From positions 43,867-54,992 of the forward strand of contig MU647053.1 of assembly GCA_026770585.1 (NCBI GenBank): a stretch of 11,126 bases of DNA, in the 5' to 3' direction. This document shows, in pieces, positions 1 through 6,282 of the stretch. The notes under the pieces are model-generated. The model was not told where the DNA came from and made no database searches. It saw only the letters and a program-made list of their open reading frames with translations. Source of the DNA: Baffinella frigidus. Taxonomy: Eukaryota > Cryptophyceae > Cryptomonadales > Baffinellaceae. Within the stretch, counting starts at the first letter, position 1. Every line of letters starts with the position of its first letter. The position numbers were made by a program, and so were the translations under genes.

Positions 1-100
1 CGTAAGTGGCCAGCCGGTCAAATTTGACCGCCAAGAGGTCCTAGGCAGGTCCTAGGGCCCTACGGTAGGGCGTATGAGCCTACTGGCCACTTAAGGGATA
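1..100 (+). mobile_element. Family A element, copy 1 (left edge cut)
   Basis: This is a short non-autonomous element whose right end reads CTGGCCACTTAAGGGATA. Its left end (TAAGTGGCCAG from position 3) is the reverse complement, with the outermost bases lost at the window edge. The hairpin CGGTCAAATTTGACCG lies just inside the left end, followed by the CCTAGG-rich segment and the odd palindrome CCCTACGGTAGGG at 58-70. No coding capacity. It abuts a D repeat at about 98-101. Identity rests on comparison with seven other copies in the window. Confidence 0.85.
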
Positions 101-152
101 CAACAAGACTATTCACAAGAGCTGAGGACCGCCCTAGGGGCGCAGTGTCAAG
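98..152 (+). repeat. Family D repeat, copy 1 (partial)
   Basis: This stretch matches 359-405 closely: both contain CAA, then an ACTATTC or GCTATTC core, then AGAGCTGAGGAC and CCCTAGGGGCG. The match begins right at the end of family A copy 1, which suggests that A inserted at the TA inside a D copy. The 3' half of D is absent here. Confidence 0.6.
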
Positions 153-179
153 GTGCCTGTACGATACGAGAGTCGTATA

Positions 180-283
180 TATCCCTTAAGTGACCAACGG
201 GTGAATAATCGCCCGTGGAAGCCCTAGGCAGGTCCTAGGGCCCTACGGTAGGGCGTATGAGCCTACTGGTCACTTAAGGGATA
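180..283 (+). mobile_element. Family A element, copy 2 (ACGGG-hairpin subfamily)
   Basis: A complete 104-bp copy bounded by TATCCCTTAAGTGACCA and its reverse complement. If the outer TA is a target duplication, the termini start TCCCTTAAG. TA duplication with short inverted termini is typical of elements moved by Tc1/mariner-type transposases. The left hairpin (197-216) is ACGGG...CCCGT instead of the AAATTT-centred hairpin of copy 1, yet the rest, including CCCTACGGTAGGG at 241-253, is nearly identical. No coding capacity. Confidence 0.9.
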
Positions 284-321
284 CACAGCCGTCCACGGTG
301 CGGATAGCTCCTCTTTTTGGA

Positions 322-353
322 ACGTCGGTGGCCTAATGGATAAGGCACCGGTC
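322..353 (+). pseudogene. tRNA-like 5' fragment (tRNA-Arg type)
   Basis: TGGCCTAATGGATAAGGC (329-346) is a textbook tRNA D arm and internal promoter A box, most like eukaryotic tRNA-Arg: T8, G9, stem GCC/GGC and loop AATGGATAA. It is followed by CCGGT, which could be the 5' strand of an anticodon stem. The match then stops: the expected T33 is G, no ACCGG partner follows, and a D repeat begins by 359. The acceptor-stem partner and T arm are missing, so this is a truncated pseudogene or the head of a tRNA-derived short interspersed element. A weak B-box-like GTTCGCGAGTC lies at 418-428. Confidence 0.5.
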
Positions 354-358
354 GTTAC

Positions 359-450
359 TATACAACAGGGCTATTCTGAAGAGCTGAGGACAGCCCTAGG
401 GGCGGAGCGTGTTCTTGTTCGCGAGTCACCCCCCACGCCAGAGTGCAGGA
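359..450 (+). repeat. Family D repeat, copy 2 (most complete)
   Basis: This is the longest D copy. It has GGGCTATTC, then AGAGCTGAGGAC, then CCCTAGGGGCGG, and a 3' part GTTCGCGAGTCACCCC (about 418-433) leading to CACGCCAGAG. The 3' part recurs at 1299-1345 and, diverged, at 7930-7960. The tRNA-like A box upstream and the B-box-like GTTCGCGAGTC in this copy hint at a tRNA-derived repeat, but the A-to-B distance of about 80 nt is longer than in a tRNA. Confidence 0.6.
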
Positions 451-685
451 GGGGGTTGATTTTGTTAATCTTCGTATACGGTGTATACTTGGTGATGTAC
501 GACTCTGGGTAGGTCCCTCGAGATTATCTTCTCTCTCGTGTGACCTCCCCATAAAGAAAACCTTACAGCCAACCAACCCTGAGTCTATCAACCGCGTTGA
601 AACGCGGTTGTTGACTTCTGAAAATCACTGCCTTGAAGGGGAATTGACTTTTGGCGACCCCTTCGAAGACTCTGGCGTGGCCCGT
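430..685. repeat. Inverted-repeat unit with CCACGCCAGAG ends
   Basis: CCACGCCAGAGTGCAG near 432-447 is mirrored by CTCTGGCGTGG near 671-682, giving a unit of about 250 bp. The same termini bound a shorter unit at 3605-3720. Inside is a strong hairpin, CAACCGCGTT (589-598), GA loop, then AACGCGGTTG (601-610). A 100-codon plus-strand reading frame (443-745) crosses the unit and runs past its right arm. It has no recognisable domain and is not called a gene. Confidence 0.5.
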
Positions 686-710
686 GGCAAGGTGCGCTGG
701 ACGAGAGATA

Positions 711-860
711 AATTTCATCTTGGACCGTACCAGAATCTGTCCTGATGAAACGGCGTAAGAGAGCATCATTTGATGCCTAAAATAGCATATACACCCTTAC
801 CTTCCGCGTGGGGAGCCTAAGATGGCGGGACAGATTCTGTCTTGGTCCGAAATTAAATTG
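711..860. repeat. Imperfect foldback of about 33-bp arms
   Basis: The left arm around 711-742 contains CAGAATCTGTCC, and the right arm around 828-860 contains GGACAGATTCTG. The pairing continues imperfectly outward through GACC/GGTC and an AAATTT-like stretch. The 85-bp loop contains no recognised signal. The unit looks like a small foldback element. Confidence 0.5.
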
Positions 861-913
861 CGTTTTGTTCGGATCGAAACCAACAGGGTTGTATTGCGGA
901 AGTCCTTGTAAGA

Positions 914-944
914 TCAGGGCTATTCGTGGGAGCTGAGGACCGCC
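914..944 (+). repeat. Family D repeat, copy 3, 5' half
   Basis: TCAGGGCTATTCGTGGGAGC and the following TGAGGACCGCC match the 5' half of D copies 1 and 2. The match ends abruptly at CTTCCACC, and a D-like 3' half resumes at 1299. The intervening 945-1298 is therefore best read as inserted DNA. Confidence 0.55.
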
Positions 945-951
945 TTCCACC

Positions 952-1112
952 AACCCTCACGGAAAGACCAAATCGTAGATTTTCAGACGTCAGATTTACC
1001 TTGTCAGCCAGGCGAATTCGCCTGGCTGTGTTGATTTAAGTCCAAATCCTGGTACACAATCTACTTGTGGGAACAGTTCGAAATCAATCGATTTGGTCCT
1101 TCCGTGAGGGTT
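952..1112. mobile_element. 161-bp terminal-inverted-repeat element with central palindrome
   Basis: AACCCTCACGGAAAGACC with the next six bases (952-975) is the reverse complement of 1089-1112 at 23 of 24 positions. At the centre, 1005-1028 is a perfect 24-bp palindrome: arm CAGCCAGGCGAA followed directly by its reverse complement, including an EcoRI-type GAATTC core. It has no reading frame of note. CCACCAACC at 948-956 and GGTTGGTGG at 1289-1297 are also complementary and may frame a larger composite insertion. Confidence 0.7.
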
Positions 1113-1120
1113 TCATAGGG

Positions 1121-1282
1121 AAACTCCCGGAAAGTTGGGTAGTTTCCCTACGGAATTAGGTAGGACCTAGGTACCGTAGGCCGTAGGGCTCCTAGGACCT
1201 CCTTTCCTGCGAGCCCTCGGCCTACGGTGGGAGGTCCTAGGCAATGCCGTAGGCGAAACTACCTTCATTTTCGGGAGTTTTA
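1121..1282. mobile_element. Inverted-repeat element with AAACTCCCG ends
   Basis: AAACTCCCGGAAAGTTGGGT and AGTTTC (1121-1146) are mirrored by GAAACTACC ... TTTTCGGGAGTTT (1255-1280) with a few mismatches. The interior is built from CCTAGG, CCGTAGG and CCTACGGTGGG motifs in both orientations, the vocabulary also found inside families A and B. It lies between the 952-1112 element and the D 3' half, so it may be part of one composite insertion. Confidence 0.6.
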
Positions 1283-1298
1283 CGACTAGGTTGGTGGT

Positions 1299-1345
1299 TG
1301 GGGGCTTCCTGTTCGCGAGTAACCCCCGCGCCATACCGCAGATGT
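1299..1345 (+). repeat. Family D repeat, copy 3, 3' half
   Basis: CTGTTCGCGAGTAACCCCCG followed by CGCCA matches the 3' part of D copy 2 (418-440). With 914-944 it would reconstitute one D copy interrupted by about 350 bp of inverted-repeat elements. Confidence 0.5.
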
Positions 1346-1469
1346 CAAGACAGAGTCAAGACAGCCCCATAGGGGTAACCTCACTCACGAGACAACGCCC
1401 CCCTCCAGGACCACCGCAGGACCACAGGTATCGGCCTGTTGTAGGGTCGTAGGTGGGGGCGGGGTCTTC

Positions 1470-1611
1470 TCAATCGATACACTCAATTCCTGTTGGAGGG
1501 AGTGGGGCTGATACACTCAACCCTAAACCCCAAACCCTAACCAGCAGCGCCGGCGCCGAAACTCTCGAGTTACTCAATTGATACACTCAATTCCTGTTGG
1601 AGGGAGTGGGG
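1470..1611 (+). repeat. Pair of 38-bp direct repeats around a telomere-like trace
   Basis: 1470-1507 and 1574-1611 are identical except for one C/T difference; both contain GATACACTCAATTCC and TGTTGGAGGGAGTGGGG. They are offset by 104 bp. Between them lies a short CCCTAAACCCC / CCCTAACC trace (about 1521-1541). A duplication that copied a local segment would explain them. Otherwise 1346-1716 shows no clear gene. Confidence 0.8.
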
Positions 1612-1716
1612 TTTTGAGCCAGGTATCTCTCTGCACTATCCAGTGTAAAGGATGCTGAGGGGCGGCGCACCTGACAAGGCAGGCTCCGTGTAAACAAAGC
1701 CGTTCCCCCCCTGCAG

Positions 1717-2593
1717 CCACGCGAGCGACTGTGTTCTTGCCTCCGCCGCCTTGCGCACGTCCTGGTACCTGCAACGCCACTCAACCGTGAGTGCTGGAGA
1801 GGGGGGGTGTTGGGGGAGAGATGGGAACGGGGTTTCAGGGCGGGGTTTCGCACATGATCTCTATGCCGGACAAGGCAGCGGATCCTGCACCTGAAGATCC
1901 AGCCAAGGCTCCAGCACAGGTATCTCCGACGGAGGGGGGCAAGCAAGCTTCGCTCCAAAATTTCTCCCCTCGCCGAAAATGGCAGGGATCGAAAGTTGCC
2001 GAGCGTCAAAAGTGGCCACGGCTCCTGGCGAAAATGCTGCAGTCAGGTGAACGGGGAGGGGAGAACGCCGCTGGTTGGGTGAGAGAGAGAGAGAAGTTGG
2101 CACGGCTCGTTGGGAGGAAGATACTTGTTGTAAACAGGGTATCCGTTTCCAGCAAACCTCCTCCCTAGAGGGAGCGAGTGAGAATATTCCCTCCCTCCCT
2201 CAACCTTGAAACGATTTCTGGAAAAGGGATGAAGTGTGCTGTCGCAGTGGAAGCGACAGGATGCACGCACTGATGGGTGCATCAATACCTTCATCCCGAG
2301 CCCGGTCGATCGGTAGGGCTGGTAGGGCTGGTCTTTACCTTTCCCCTCAACCTTGTCTTTCCCATGAACCGTCAGGTCCCTGCCCCAATCACTAGCTACA
2401 TGTGTCCCGCGTCGGCAGACGTGTGGCCTCTCGCCCGCATGATCGCATGGGCGCTGACCATCCCCCCCCCCCCCGAACAGTGATGCAGTCTAAGCCGCTG
2501 TGGGATCAGTGGTTCAAGACAGGGGGGAACGGAAACGGAGTGTTGGCCAAGGCGCAGGCCCTCGCCGCCGCCAAGGCAAAAATCGCCGGGTGA
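1717..2593 (+). CDS. 3' end of an intron-containing protein gene (three predicted exons)
   Basis: Three segments look like exons: 1717-1786, 1986-2046 and 2481-2593. Exon one follows a pyrimidine tract ending CTGCAG and precedes GTGAGT. Exon two follows CCGAAAATGGCAG and precedes GTGAAC. The last follows a 13-C tract ending GAACAG. The phases agree: 70 nt as 1+69, then 61 nt as 60+1, then 2 nt plus codons to TGA at 2591-2593. Peptide pieces are HASDCVLASAALRTSWYLQR, GSKVAERQKWPRLLAKMLQS and, near the end, LAKAQALAAAKAKIAG. The C-terminus is rich in alanine and lysine, probably helical, and codons tend to end in G or C. An in-frame stop upstream of exon one supports the boundary. Introns would be 199 and 434 nt. 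No family was recognised. The upstream exons were not found and may lie beyond the repeats. This is a prediction from splice signals and phase only. Confidence 0.45.
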
Positions 2594-2790
2594 GGCTCAC
2601 CTACACCAGCTAGCTATGCCGCAGTCTATTTGGTATCACCAAATTGGTGAGCCCGGGCCTTTTCCCGCTCCAAAGTTGGGCGGATTTGTACTTGGAACCC
2701 AGCATGTCAACTTGAGAATAGTCTGCCAACCAGACTGAGGCAGAGCTACGCCATGCAGCCTAGCCGCCGCCCAAAGTGGATTAGGCCTTC

Positions 2791-3050
2791 AACCCTCCAC
2801 CCTCCACCCTCCACCCTCCACCCTCCACCCTCCACCCTAAACACTCAACACTGCACCCTCAACCCTAAACCATCCGACCCTCAACCCTACCCCTACACCC
2901 TAAACCCTAAACCCTACACCCTAAACCCTAAACCCTAAACCCTGAACCCTAAACCCTAAGCCCTAGACCCTAAACCCTTAGCACTACACCCTAAACACTA
3001 AACCCTACACACTAAACCCTAAACCCTGAACCCCAAATCCTCAACCCTCG
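2791..3050. repeat. Interstitial telomere-like array, C-rich strand
   Basis: Six tandem CCCTCCA heptamers (2793-2834) pass into CCCTAAA units mixed with CCCTACA, CCCTGAA, CCCTCAA and CACTAAA variants. The 7-bp period is largely kept despite the substitutions. CCCTAAA is the complement of the TTTAGGG telomere repeat. The array is internal to an inverted-repeat element, so it is not a present chromosome end. Confidence 0.9.
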
Positions 3051-3091
3051 CCGCTCACTCGGATCTGTGCTCCTCGCAAGTTAGGCCCGGA

Positions 3092-3220
3092 CCTGAATAG
3101 ACTTAATTTCGGGAACTGTCCATCTGAAAGATTCATGGTCAAAAAAACAGCTATTTTCAACCCCTAAAAGTACGAAATGGCTCAAACGTCAAGCCAAATC
3201 TGAAATCAAATCTATTCAGG
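3092..3220. repeat. 129-bp inverted-repeat unit
   Basis: CCTGAATAGACTTAATTTC (3092-3110) pairs with TGAAATCAAATCTATTCAGG (3201-3220), with two or three mismatches. The A/T-rich interior contrasts with the surrounding G/C-rich sequence. It is nested inside the family F element and has no coding potential. Confidence 0.6.
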
Positions 3221-3372
3221 AACGCGGAGAAAGTTCTAGCGCTGCCTCACTCGGGTTGACCGAATATTCCCAAGTTGGCATGCTGGTTTAGCGGTGCAAC
3301 TTCCGTCAAGTTTGGGGCGGGAAAGAGCCCGGGCTCAACAAATTGGTGAGCCCACATAGACTGCGACAGAGC

Positions 3373-3493
3373 TACAGGGGTACCTCGCTGATAAGAAACC
3401 GCCCCCCCCTACGACCCTACAGTAGGCCTATGCCTAGGACCCTATGGTGGTCCTACGGGGGGGGGCGTTTCTTAGGAGCGAGGTACCCCTGTA
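3373..3493 (+). mobile_element. Family B element, copy 1
   Basis: A 117-bp element (3375-3491) flanked by TA on both sides. Its ends CAGGGGTACCTCGCT and AGCGAGGTACCCCTG are exact complements. Pairing continues through AAGAAAC/GTTTCTT and the C-run/G-run, so almost the whole element is one palindrome with a CCTACAGTAGGCCTATGCC apex. TA target duplication fits a Tc1/mariner-type mover. Short frames across it (RGTSLIRN-like peptides) are by-products of the ends. Confidence 0.9.
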
Positions 3494-3604
3494 GGGCCAC
3501 CACAGAGCTAGCAGTTCCCCACGCGCCGCGCTTTGTCGTGAGAGGCAAGTCACTCCCCTGAAAACGTACAGCTATTCAGGACTACAGAAACTCCCACCCA
3601 CTCA

Positions 3605-3720
3605 CCACGCCAGAGGGCTCAAGATAAGTCTTCGCCACATCTGGCGAACGTGACTTTAGAATCCTTCGGGTTTCCACTCAAAGATGTCGAAATCAGATGT
3701 TTCGAGGCCTCTGGCGTGGG
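3605..3720. repeat. Short inverted-repeat unit, CCACGCCAGAG ends (copy 2)
   Basis: CCACGCCAGAGGGCTC (3605-3620) pairs with GAGGCCTCTGGCGTGGG (3704-3720). An internal hairpin has stem TTCGCCA, loop CATC and stem TGGCGAA (3631-3648). The termini match those of 430-685, but the interior is much shorter. Confidence 0.6.
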
Positions 3721-3796
3721 ACGGGTGTTGGTGTTTCGAGAGAAGACGCTTTACTAAAAACGTACAACCAATCACAAATGGGGTGCCTCGGTTTAA

Positions 3797-4100
3797 GGGC
3801 TAATCGCAAACTGGGTGTGTCGTTTGATGACCTAACATGAACCTGGGTGTGTCCAAGAAAGAAATGTTAACTTACGGTTGATAGGCTCAACGGTCCTTAA
3901 CAAATACATCATATGGTGGATGGGCTGAGCTGATCACAAACTGGGTGTGCCGTGGCTGGGCTAATCGCAAACTGGGTGTGTCGTTTAGTGACCTAACATG
4001 AAACTGGCCTACTGTAGGGTCCTATGAGCTGAGCTGATCACAAACTGGGTGTGTCGTGGATGGGCTGAGCTGATCACAGAATGGGTGTATCGTGACAGGG
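3797..4100 (+). repeat. Degenerate tandem repeat (CAAACTGGGTGTGTCGT units)
   Basis: Six or so units of the form GCTRATCRCAAACTGGGTGT plus a variable tail occur between 3797 and 4100. Two higher-order units also carry TGACCTAACATGAA. Spacing is irregular. A stretch GGCCTACTGTAGGGTCCTAT at 4006-4025 matches the apex of family B and interrupts the array. No gene is apparent. Confidence 0.75.
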
Positions 4101-4275
4101 CGCATCAGGGCGGGTTGATGCCCAAGTCGTGGGGCAAGCCCTCAGCATGCTGGACCGATCAGGTACAGGGGTGCCACTAGGGTTGAGTTATCAGCTGGGG
4201 AGGTGAGAACTATCAGCTGAACTTTGATATCTTGAAGGTATCGAAGGTATCAGCGTATTAGCGGTTACTCTCCGC

Positions 4276-4329
4276 GAGAGAGAGAGAGAGAGAGAGAGTG
4301 ACAGAGTGTGTGTGTGTGAGAGAGAGAGA

Positions 4330-4382
<53 letters not shown>
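4276..4382. repeat. GA/GT compound microsatellite
   Basis: Alternating blocks of (GA)n and (GT)n cover 107 bp, with two internal (GT) blocks between (GA) blocks. Reading frames here (repeating serine/leucine or arginine/glutamate) come from the simple repeat. The long purine-rich GA blocks could adopt triplex structure. Confidence 0.95.
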
Positions 4383-4463
4383 TTGCTTTATTGAGGAAGT
4401 ACAGCTGAAGCATCGATTAGTTCCTTTTGGCAAAAACGAAACTCGCTTCACGATTGGATCATA

Positions 4464-4667
4464 TTGTCGAAATGGGCTTCGCGCGGAATCGAGGTCAGGT
4501 CAGGAAATCAGGAAAATTTCCAAAAAAATGACTTTTATGCTATCCTAGGCATGGTTTTTCTCTCAAAATAGCATCTCCCACCCATAAGATGACACAAAAA
4601 GGCAAAAAAATGGGAAAATGTTGCTGACCTGACCTCGATTTTTTCCGCGCGGAGCCCATTTCGACAA
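4464..4667. mobile_element. Family C element, 204 bp, TA-flanked
   Basis: TTGTCGAAATGGGCTTCGCG (4464 on) and its mirror CGCGGAGCCCATTTCGACAA (to 4667) form roughly 40-bp terminal inverted repeats that continue to TCGAGGTCAGGTCAG. The right arm carries a 4-nt insertion (a T run). TA lies immediately outside both ends (4462-4463 and 4668-4669), consistent with a Tc1/mariner-type target duplication. The interior is A/T-rich with no protein-coding frame. Confidence 0.85.
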
Positions 4668-4732
4668 TACTCGTAATAATAGAGCCTTGCTGTAGTCGTT
4701 TCCTCAGCATGCCGGGCCGACCACGTACAGGG

Positions 4733-4915
4733 ATATATGGGCTACTCGAAATTGAGGAGCGTGTTCTTAAATTCGAGGCGCCCCTATCCACACAGTGGAC
4801 TACGGACCTTTCATCAAATGTCAACTTACCCTGTGAGCAGTTGAGGATTTTCTGATGCAAAGTTGGTCACGTTACCGCTAAATCCAGGGGTCCTGAAACC
4901 CTCGAAGCCCACCGT
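4733..4915. other. No recognised gene or repeat
   Basis: This stretch contains a CTCGAAATTGAGGAGC motif and a TTCGAGGCGCCCC motif that vaguely resemble the family D 3' part. No reading frame of note, no splice-consistent exon and no clear inverted repeat were found. Confidence 0.4.
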
Positions 4916-4996
4916 GTGGAGTACAGGTCGTGTCCAGGACATGCCTCACTGGGTTGGTACTGGGATGTCCTGGGGACACACGCAGTTTGTACTGGA
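4916..4996. repeat. Foldback hairpin
   Basis: GTGTCCAGGACAT (4930-4942) pairs with ATGTCCTGGGGACAC (4965-4979), and outer AGTACA pairs with TGTACT. The whole could form an ~80-nt imperfect stem-loop. It ends about a dozen bases before a family B element. Confidence 0.5.
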
Positions 4997-5008
4997 CGTT
5001 GCGCGTGG

Positions 5009-5126
5009 CAGGGGTACCTCGCGCATAAGAAACAGCCCCCCCCATAGGACCCTACAGTAGGCCTATGCCTAGGGCCCTATGGTGGTCCTGGGGGGGGGGC
5101 AGTTTCTTATGAGCGAGGTACCTCTG
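5009..5126 (+). mobile_element. Family B element, copy 2
   Basis: CAGGGGTACCTCGC at the left and GCGAGGTACCTCTG at the right bound a 118-bp near-palindrome. The right flank is TA, while the left flank is GG, so the left target base pair has mutated or the copy is rearranged. The right TA (5127-5128) is also the first TA of the next family A element. Confidence 0.85.
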
Positions 5127-5231
5127 TATCCCTTAAGTGACCAGGCCGTCAAATTTGACGGCCAAGAGGTCCTAGGCAGGTCCTAGGGCCCTACCGTAGG
5201 GCGTATGCGCCTACTGGCCACTTGAGGGATA
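5127..5231 (+). mobile_element. Family A element, copy 3
   Basis: TATCCCTTAAGTGACCA at the left and TGGCCACTTGAGGGATA at the right bound a 105-bp element. The hairpin GGCCGTCAAATTTGACGGCC (5144-5163) is a perfect 20-bp palindrome, and CCCTACCGTAGGG follows. It abuts family B copy 2 with a shared TA. Confidence 0.9.
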
Positions 5232-5250
5232 AAAAGAATATCTGTATACG

Positions 5251-5354
5251 TATCCCCTCAGTGGCCAGTACGCTCATACACCCTACCGTAGGGCCCTAGG
5301 ACCAGCCTAGGACCTCAGGCCCCCAAATTTGGAGGCCTGGTCACTTAAGGGATA
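5251..5354 (-). mobile_element. Family A element, copy 4 (GGCC-hairpin subfamily, inverted)
   Basis: TATCCCCTCAGTGGCCAGTA starts the element and CACTTAAGGGATA ends it; the orientation is opposite to copy 3. The hairpin at 5317-5338 (AGGCC...GGCCT around AAATTT) differs in sequence from that of copy 3 but sits at the same place. A fragment GCCCTACGGTAG at about 5368-5380, just downstream, is a scrap of the same family. Confidence 0.9.
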
Positions 5355-5419
5355 CGCAGTAGGCGCATACGCCCTACGGTAGCTGGACGCCCCCTCTTCA
5401 CGTGTGGACTACTCCTCCC

Positions 5420-5483
5420 TTCGTGTGGGGCGTGGTTGACTCTTGGAGCCATTCGTGTGGGGCGTGATCGACTCTTGGAGCCA
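5420..5483 (+). repeat. Two 32-bp tandem units
   Basis: TTCGTGTGGGGCGTG followed by GTTGACTCTTGGAGCCA (5420-5451) is repeated at 5452-5483 with GTTGAC changed to ATCGAC. Related CGTGTGGACT copies lie nearby at 5401 and 5544. The frames in this area give no recognisable protein. Confidence 0.8.
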
Positions 5484-5569
5484 TTTGCTGAGAGAGACCG
5501 GCCCCTGGGAAACACGGGAAATCCCCTTTATTGAAAGTCAACCGTGTGGACTTTTCTCCAAACCCCACA

Positions 5570-5650
5570 CCCCAAACCCCAAACCCCAAACCCCAAACCC
5601 CAAACCCCAAACCCCAAACCCCAAACCCCAAACCCCAAACCCCAAACCCC
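5570..5650. repeat. CCCCAAA heptamer array
   Basis: About eleven uninterrupted CCCCAAA units form an 81-bp array. It differs from the telomere heptamer CCCTAAA by one base per unit and keeps the 7-bp period. The reading frames here (TPNPKPQ and VWGLGFG repeats) are products of the array. Confidence 0.95.
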
Positions 5651-5668
5651 CTCGCAGAGCAAGTGCAT

Positions 5669-5829
5669 GGATTGGATGTGAGCGAGCGGGAGGGAAGGTG
5701 GCGCGAGGAACGTGGGGGCGGTGGCGGTGGCGGTGAGAGTGTGGTACACTGCGCGCTACACACCACGCTGTTTCACACCAGCCACCTCACTGTGGATTGG
5801 ATGAGAGCGCGTGGGAAGGAGATGCGAGG
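5669..5829 (+). repeat. Diverged ~38-bp direct repeats
   Basis: TGGATTGGATGTGAGCGAGC (5669 on) and TGGATTGGATGAGAGCGCGT (5793 on) continue through GGGAAGG to GCGAGG. They are offset by 124 bp. A GGTGGC triplet run lies between them. No supported gene. Confidence 0.6.
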
Positions 5830-5918
5830 GGGGATCGTCCCCTTTTAGGAACTCCCCTTTTAAGAGGCGGGGGGCGGTGGTAGGTGGTGAAGGGTTGCAG
5901 GTGTCGGGGTTGCCCTAC

Positions 5919-5983
5919 CCACAGTGGTGTGAGAGAGAGATTGGTAATTTGTTGCCAAACAACCAGCGTCAGCGCTGCACATG
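5919..5983 (+). repeat. Family H repeat, copy 1
   Basis: CCCACAGTGGTGTGAGAG starts this unit, and AACAACCAGCGTCAGCGCTG then CACATG ends it. The 5' part recurs at 6187-6212 and the 3' part at 10063-10099, so this copy joins two pieces that occur apart elsewhere. Confidence 0.6.
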
Positions 5984-6064
5984 CCTTCCGCATTGTGCTA
6001 CATACTGTTCCCCGTGTCGGCCGCTCTAACGAGCTTTTTGCGGATGGATTCTATCTCCACCTCC

Positions 6065-6186
6065 TACAGGGGTACCTCGCTCATAAGAAACTGCCCCCCC
6101 CCCTAGGACCACCATAGGACCCTAGGCATAGTCCTACTGTAGGGTCCCAGTGGGGTGCGGTTTCTTATGAGCGAGGTACCCCTGCA
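6065..6186 (-). mobile_element. Family B element, copy 3
   Basis: The 118-bp element at 6067-6184 has ends CAGGGGTACCTCGCTCATAA and TTATGAGCGAGGTACCCCTG, which are exact complements. The left flank is TA and the right flank is CA, a one-base decay of the target duplication. The apex is in the reverse orientation relative to copies 1 and 2. Confidence 0.9.
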
Positions 6187-6235
6187 CCCACAGTGGTGTG
6201 TGAGCGAGACTGGCACACAGCACACTGCACAGCCT
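6187..6235 (+). repeat. Family H repeat, copy 2 (5' part)
   Basis: ACCCACAGTGGTGTGTGAGC followed by GAGACTGG matches 5918-5944. It begins immediately after family B copy 3, suggesting that B inserted at the edge of this repeat. CACTGCACAGC further on weakly resembles the 3' part. Confidence 0.5.
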
Positions 6236-6282
6236 CGCTCGTCTGTTGTTTTGGACAACCGAATCGTGCCCTCCTCCCTCTG

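Larger units (their letters stand above)
2611..3373. mobile_element. Family F: long-terminal-inverted-repeat element enclosing a telomere-like array
   Basis: The left end (2611 to about 2733) and right end (about 3254-3373) are imperfect inverted copies over roughly 120 bp. Landmarks in order inward from the left are TAGCTATGCCGCAGTCTAT, CACCAAATTGGTGAGCCCGG, TTTTCCCGC, CCAGCATGTCAACTTG and GCCAACC. Each is mirrored at the right, for example GAGCCCGGGCTC at 3330-3341 and ATAGACTGCGACAGAGCTA at about 3356-3374. The interior holds a CCCTAAA-type array (2791-3050) and a smaller inverted-repeat unit (3092-3220). No transposase frame is present. The left end begins 18 nt after the predicted stop at 2593, and the right end is cut into by a family B element. 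Confidence 0.7.
4140..4732 (+). repeat. 31-bp direct repeats at 4140-4170 and 4702-4732
   Basis: CCTCAGCATGCTGGACCGAT (4140 onward) and CCTCAGCATGCCGGGCCGAC (4702 onward) continue to GTACAGGG. They agree at 27 of 31 positions. They bracket the GA/GT microsatellite and the family C element, so the bracketed DNA may have arisen by segmental duplication or insertion. Confidence 0.65.

Noticed and set aside
443-745. 100-codon plus-strand reading frame as a gene
   Set aside because: It spans an inverted-repeat unit, one hairpin and part of a second foldback, has no recognised domain and no supporting splice or start context.
1587-2009. 140-codon minus-strand reading frame
   Set aside because: It overlaps the predicted plus-strand exons 1717-1786 and 1986-2046, is arginine-rich as expected for the reverse of G/C-rich DNA, and shows no motif.
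1791-2168. 125-codon plus-strand reading frame as a single exon
   Set aside because: It starts inside the predicted donor (1787-1792) and crosses two donor sites. The shorter exon 1986-2046, which fits the splice phases, is preferred; a longer exon cannot be excluded.
3343-3561. RGTSLIRN / YLAHKK peptides as a conserved protein
   Set aside because: The same peptides appear at each family B end (also 6103-6285 and 6334-6525) in several frames because the terminal inverted repeat is translated; they are not evidence of a protein.
4191-4548. Serine/leucine- and arginine/glutamate-rich frames
   Set aside because: They are translations of the GA/GT microsatellite.
5398-5848. Overlapping frames with TPNPKPQ or VWGLGFG repeats
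   Set aside because: They arise from the CCCCAAA array, which is open in several frames on both strands because its unit lacks stop codons.
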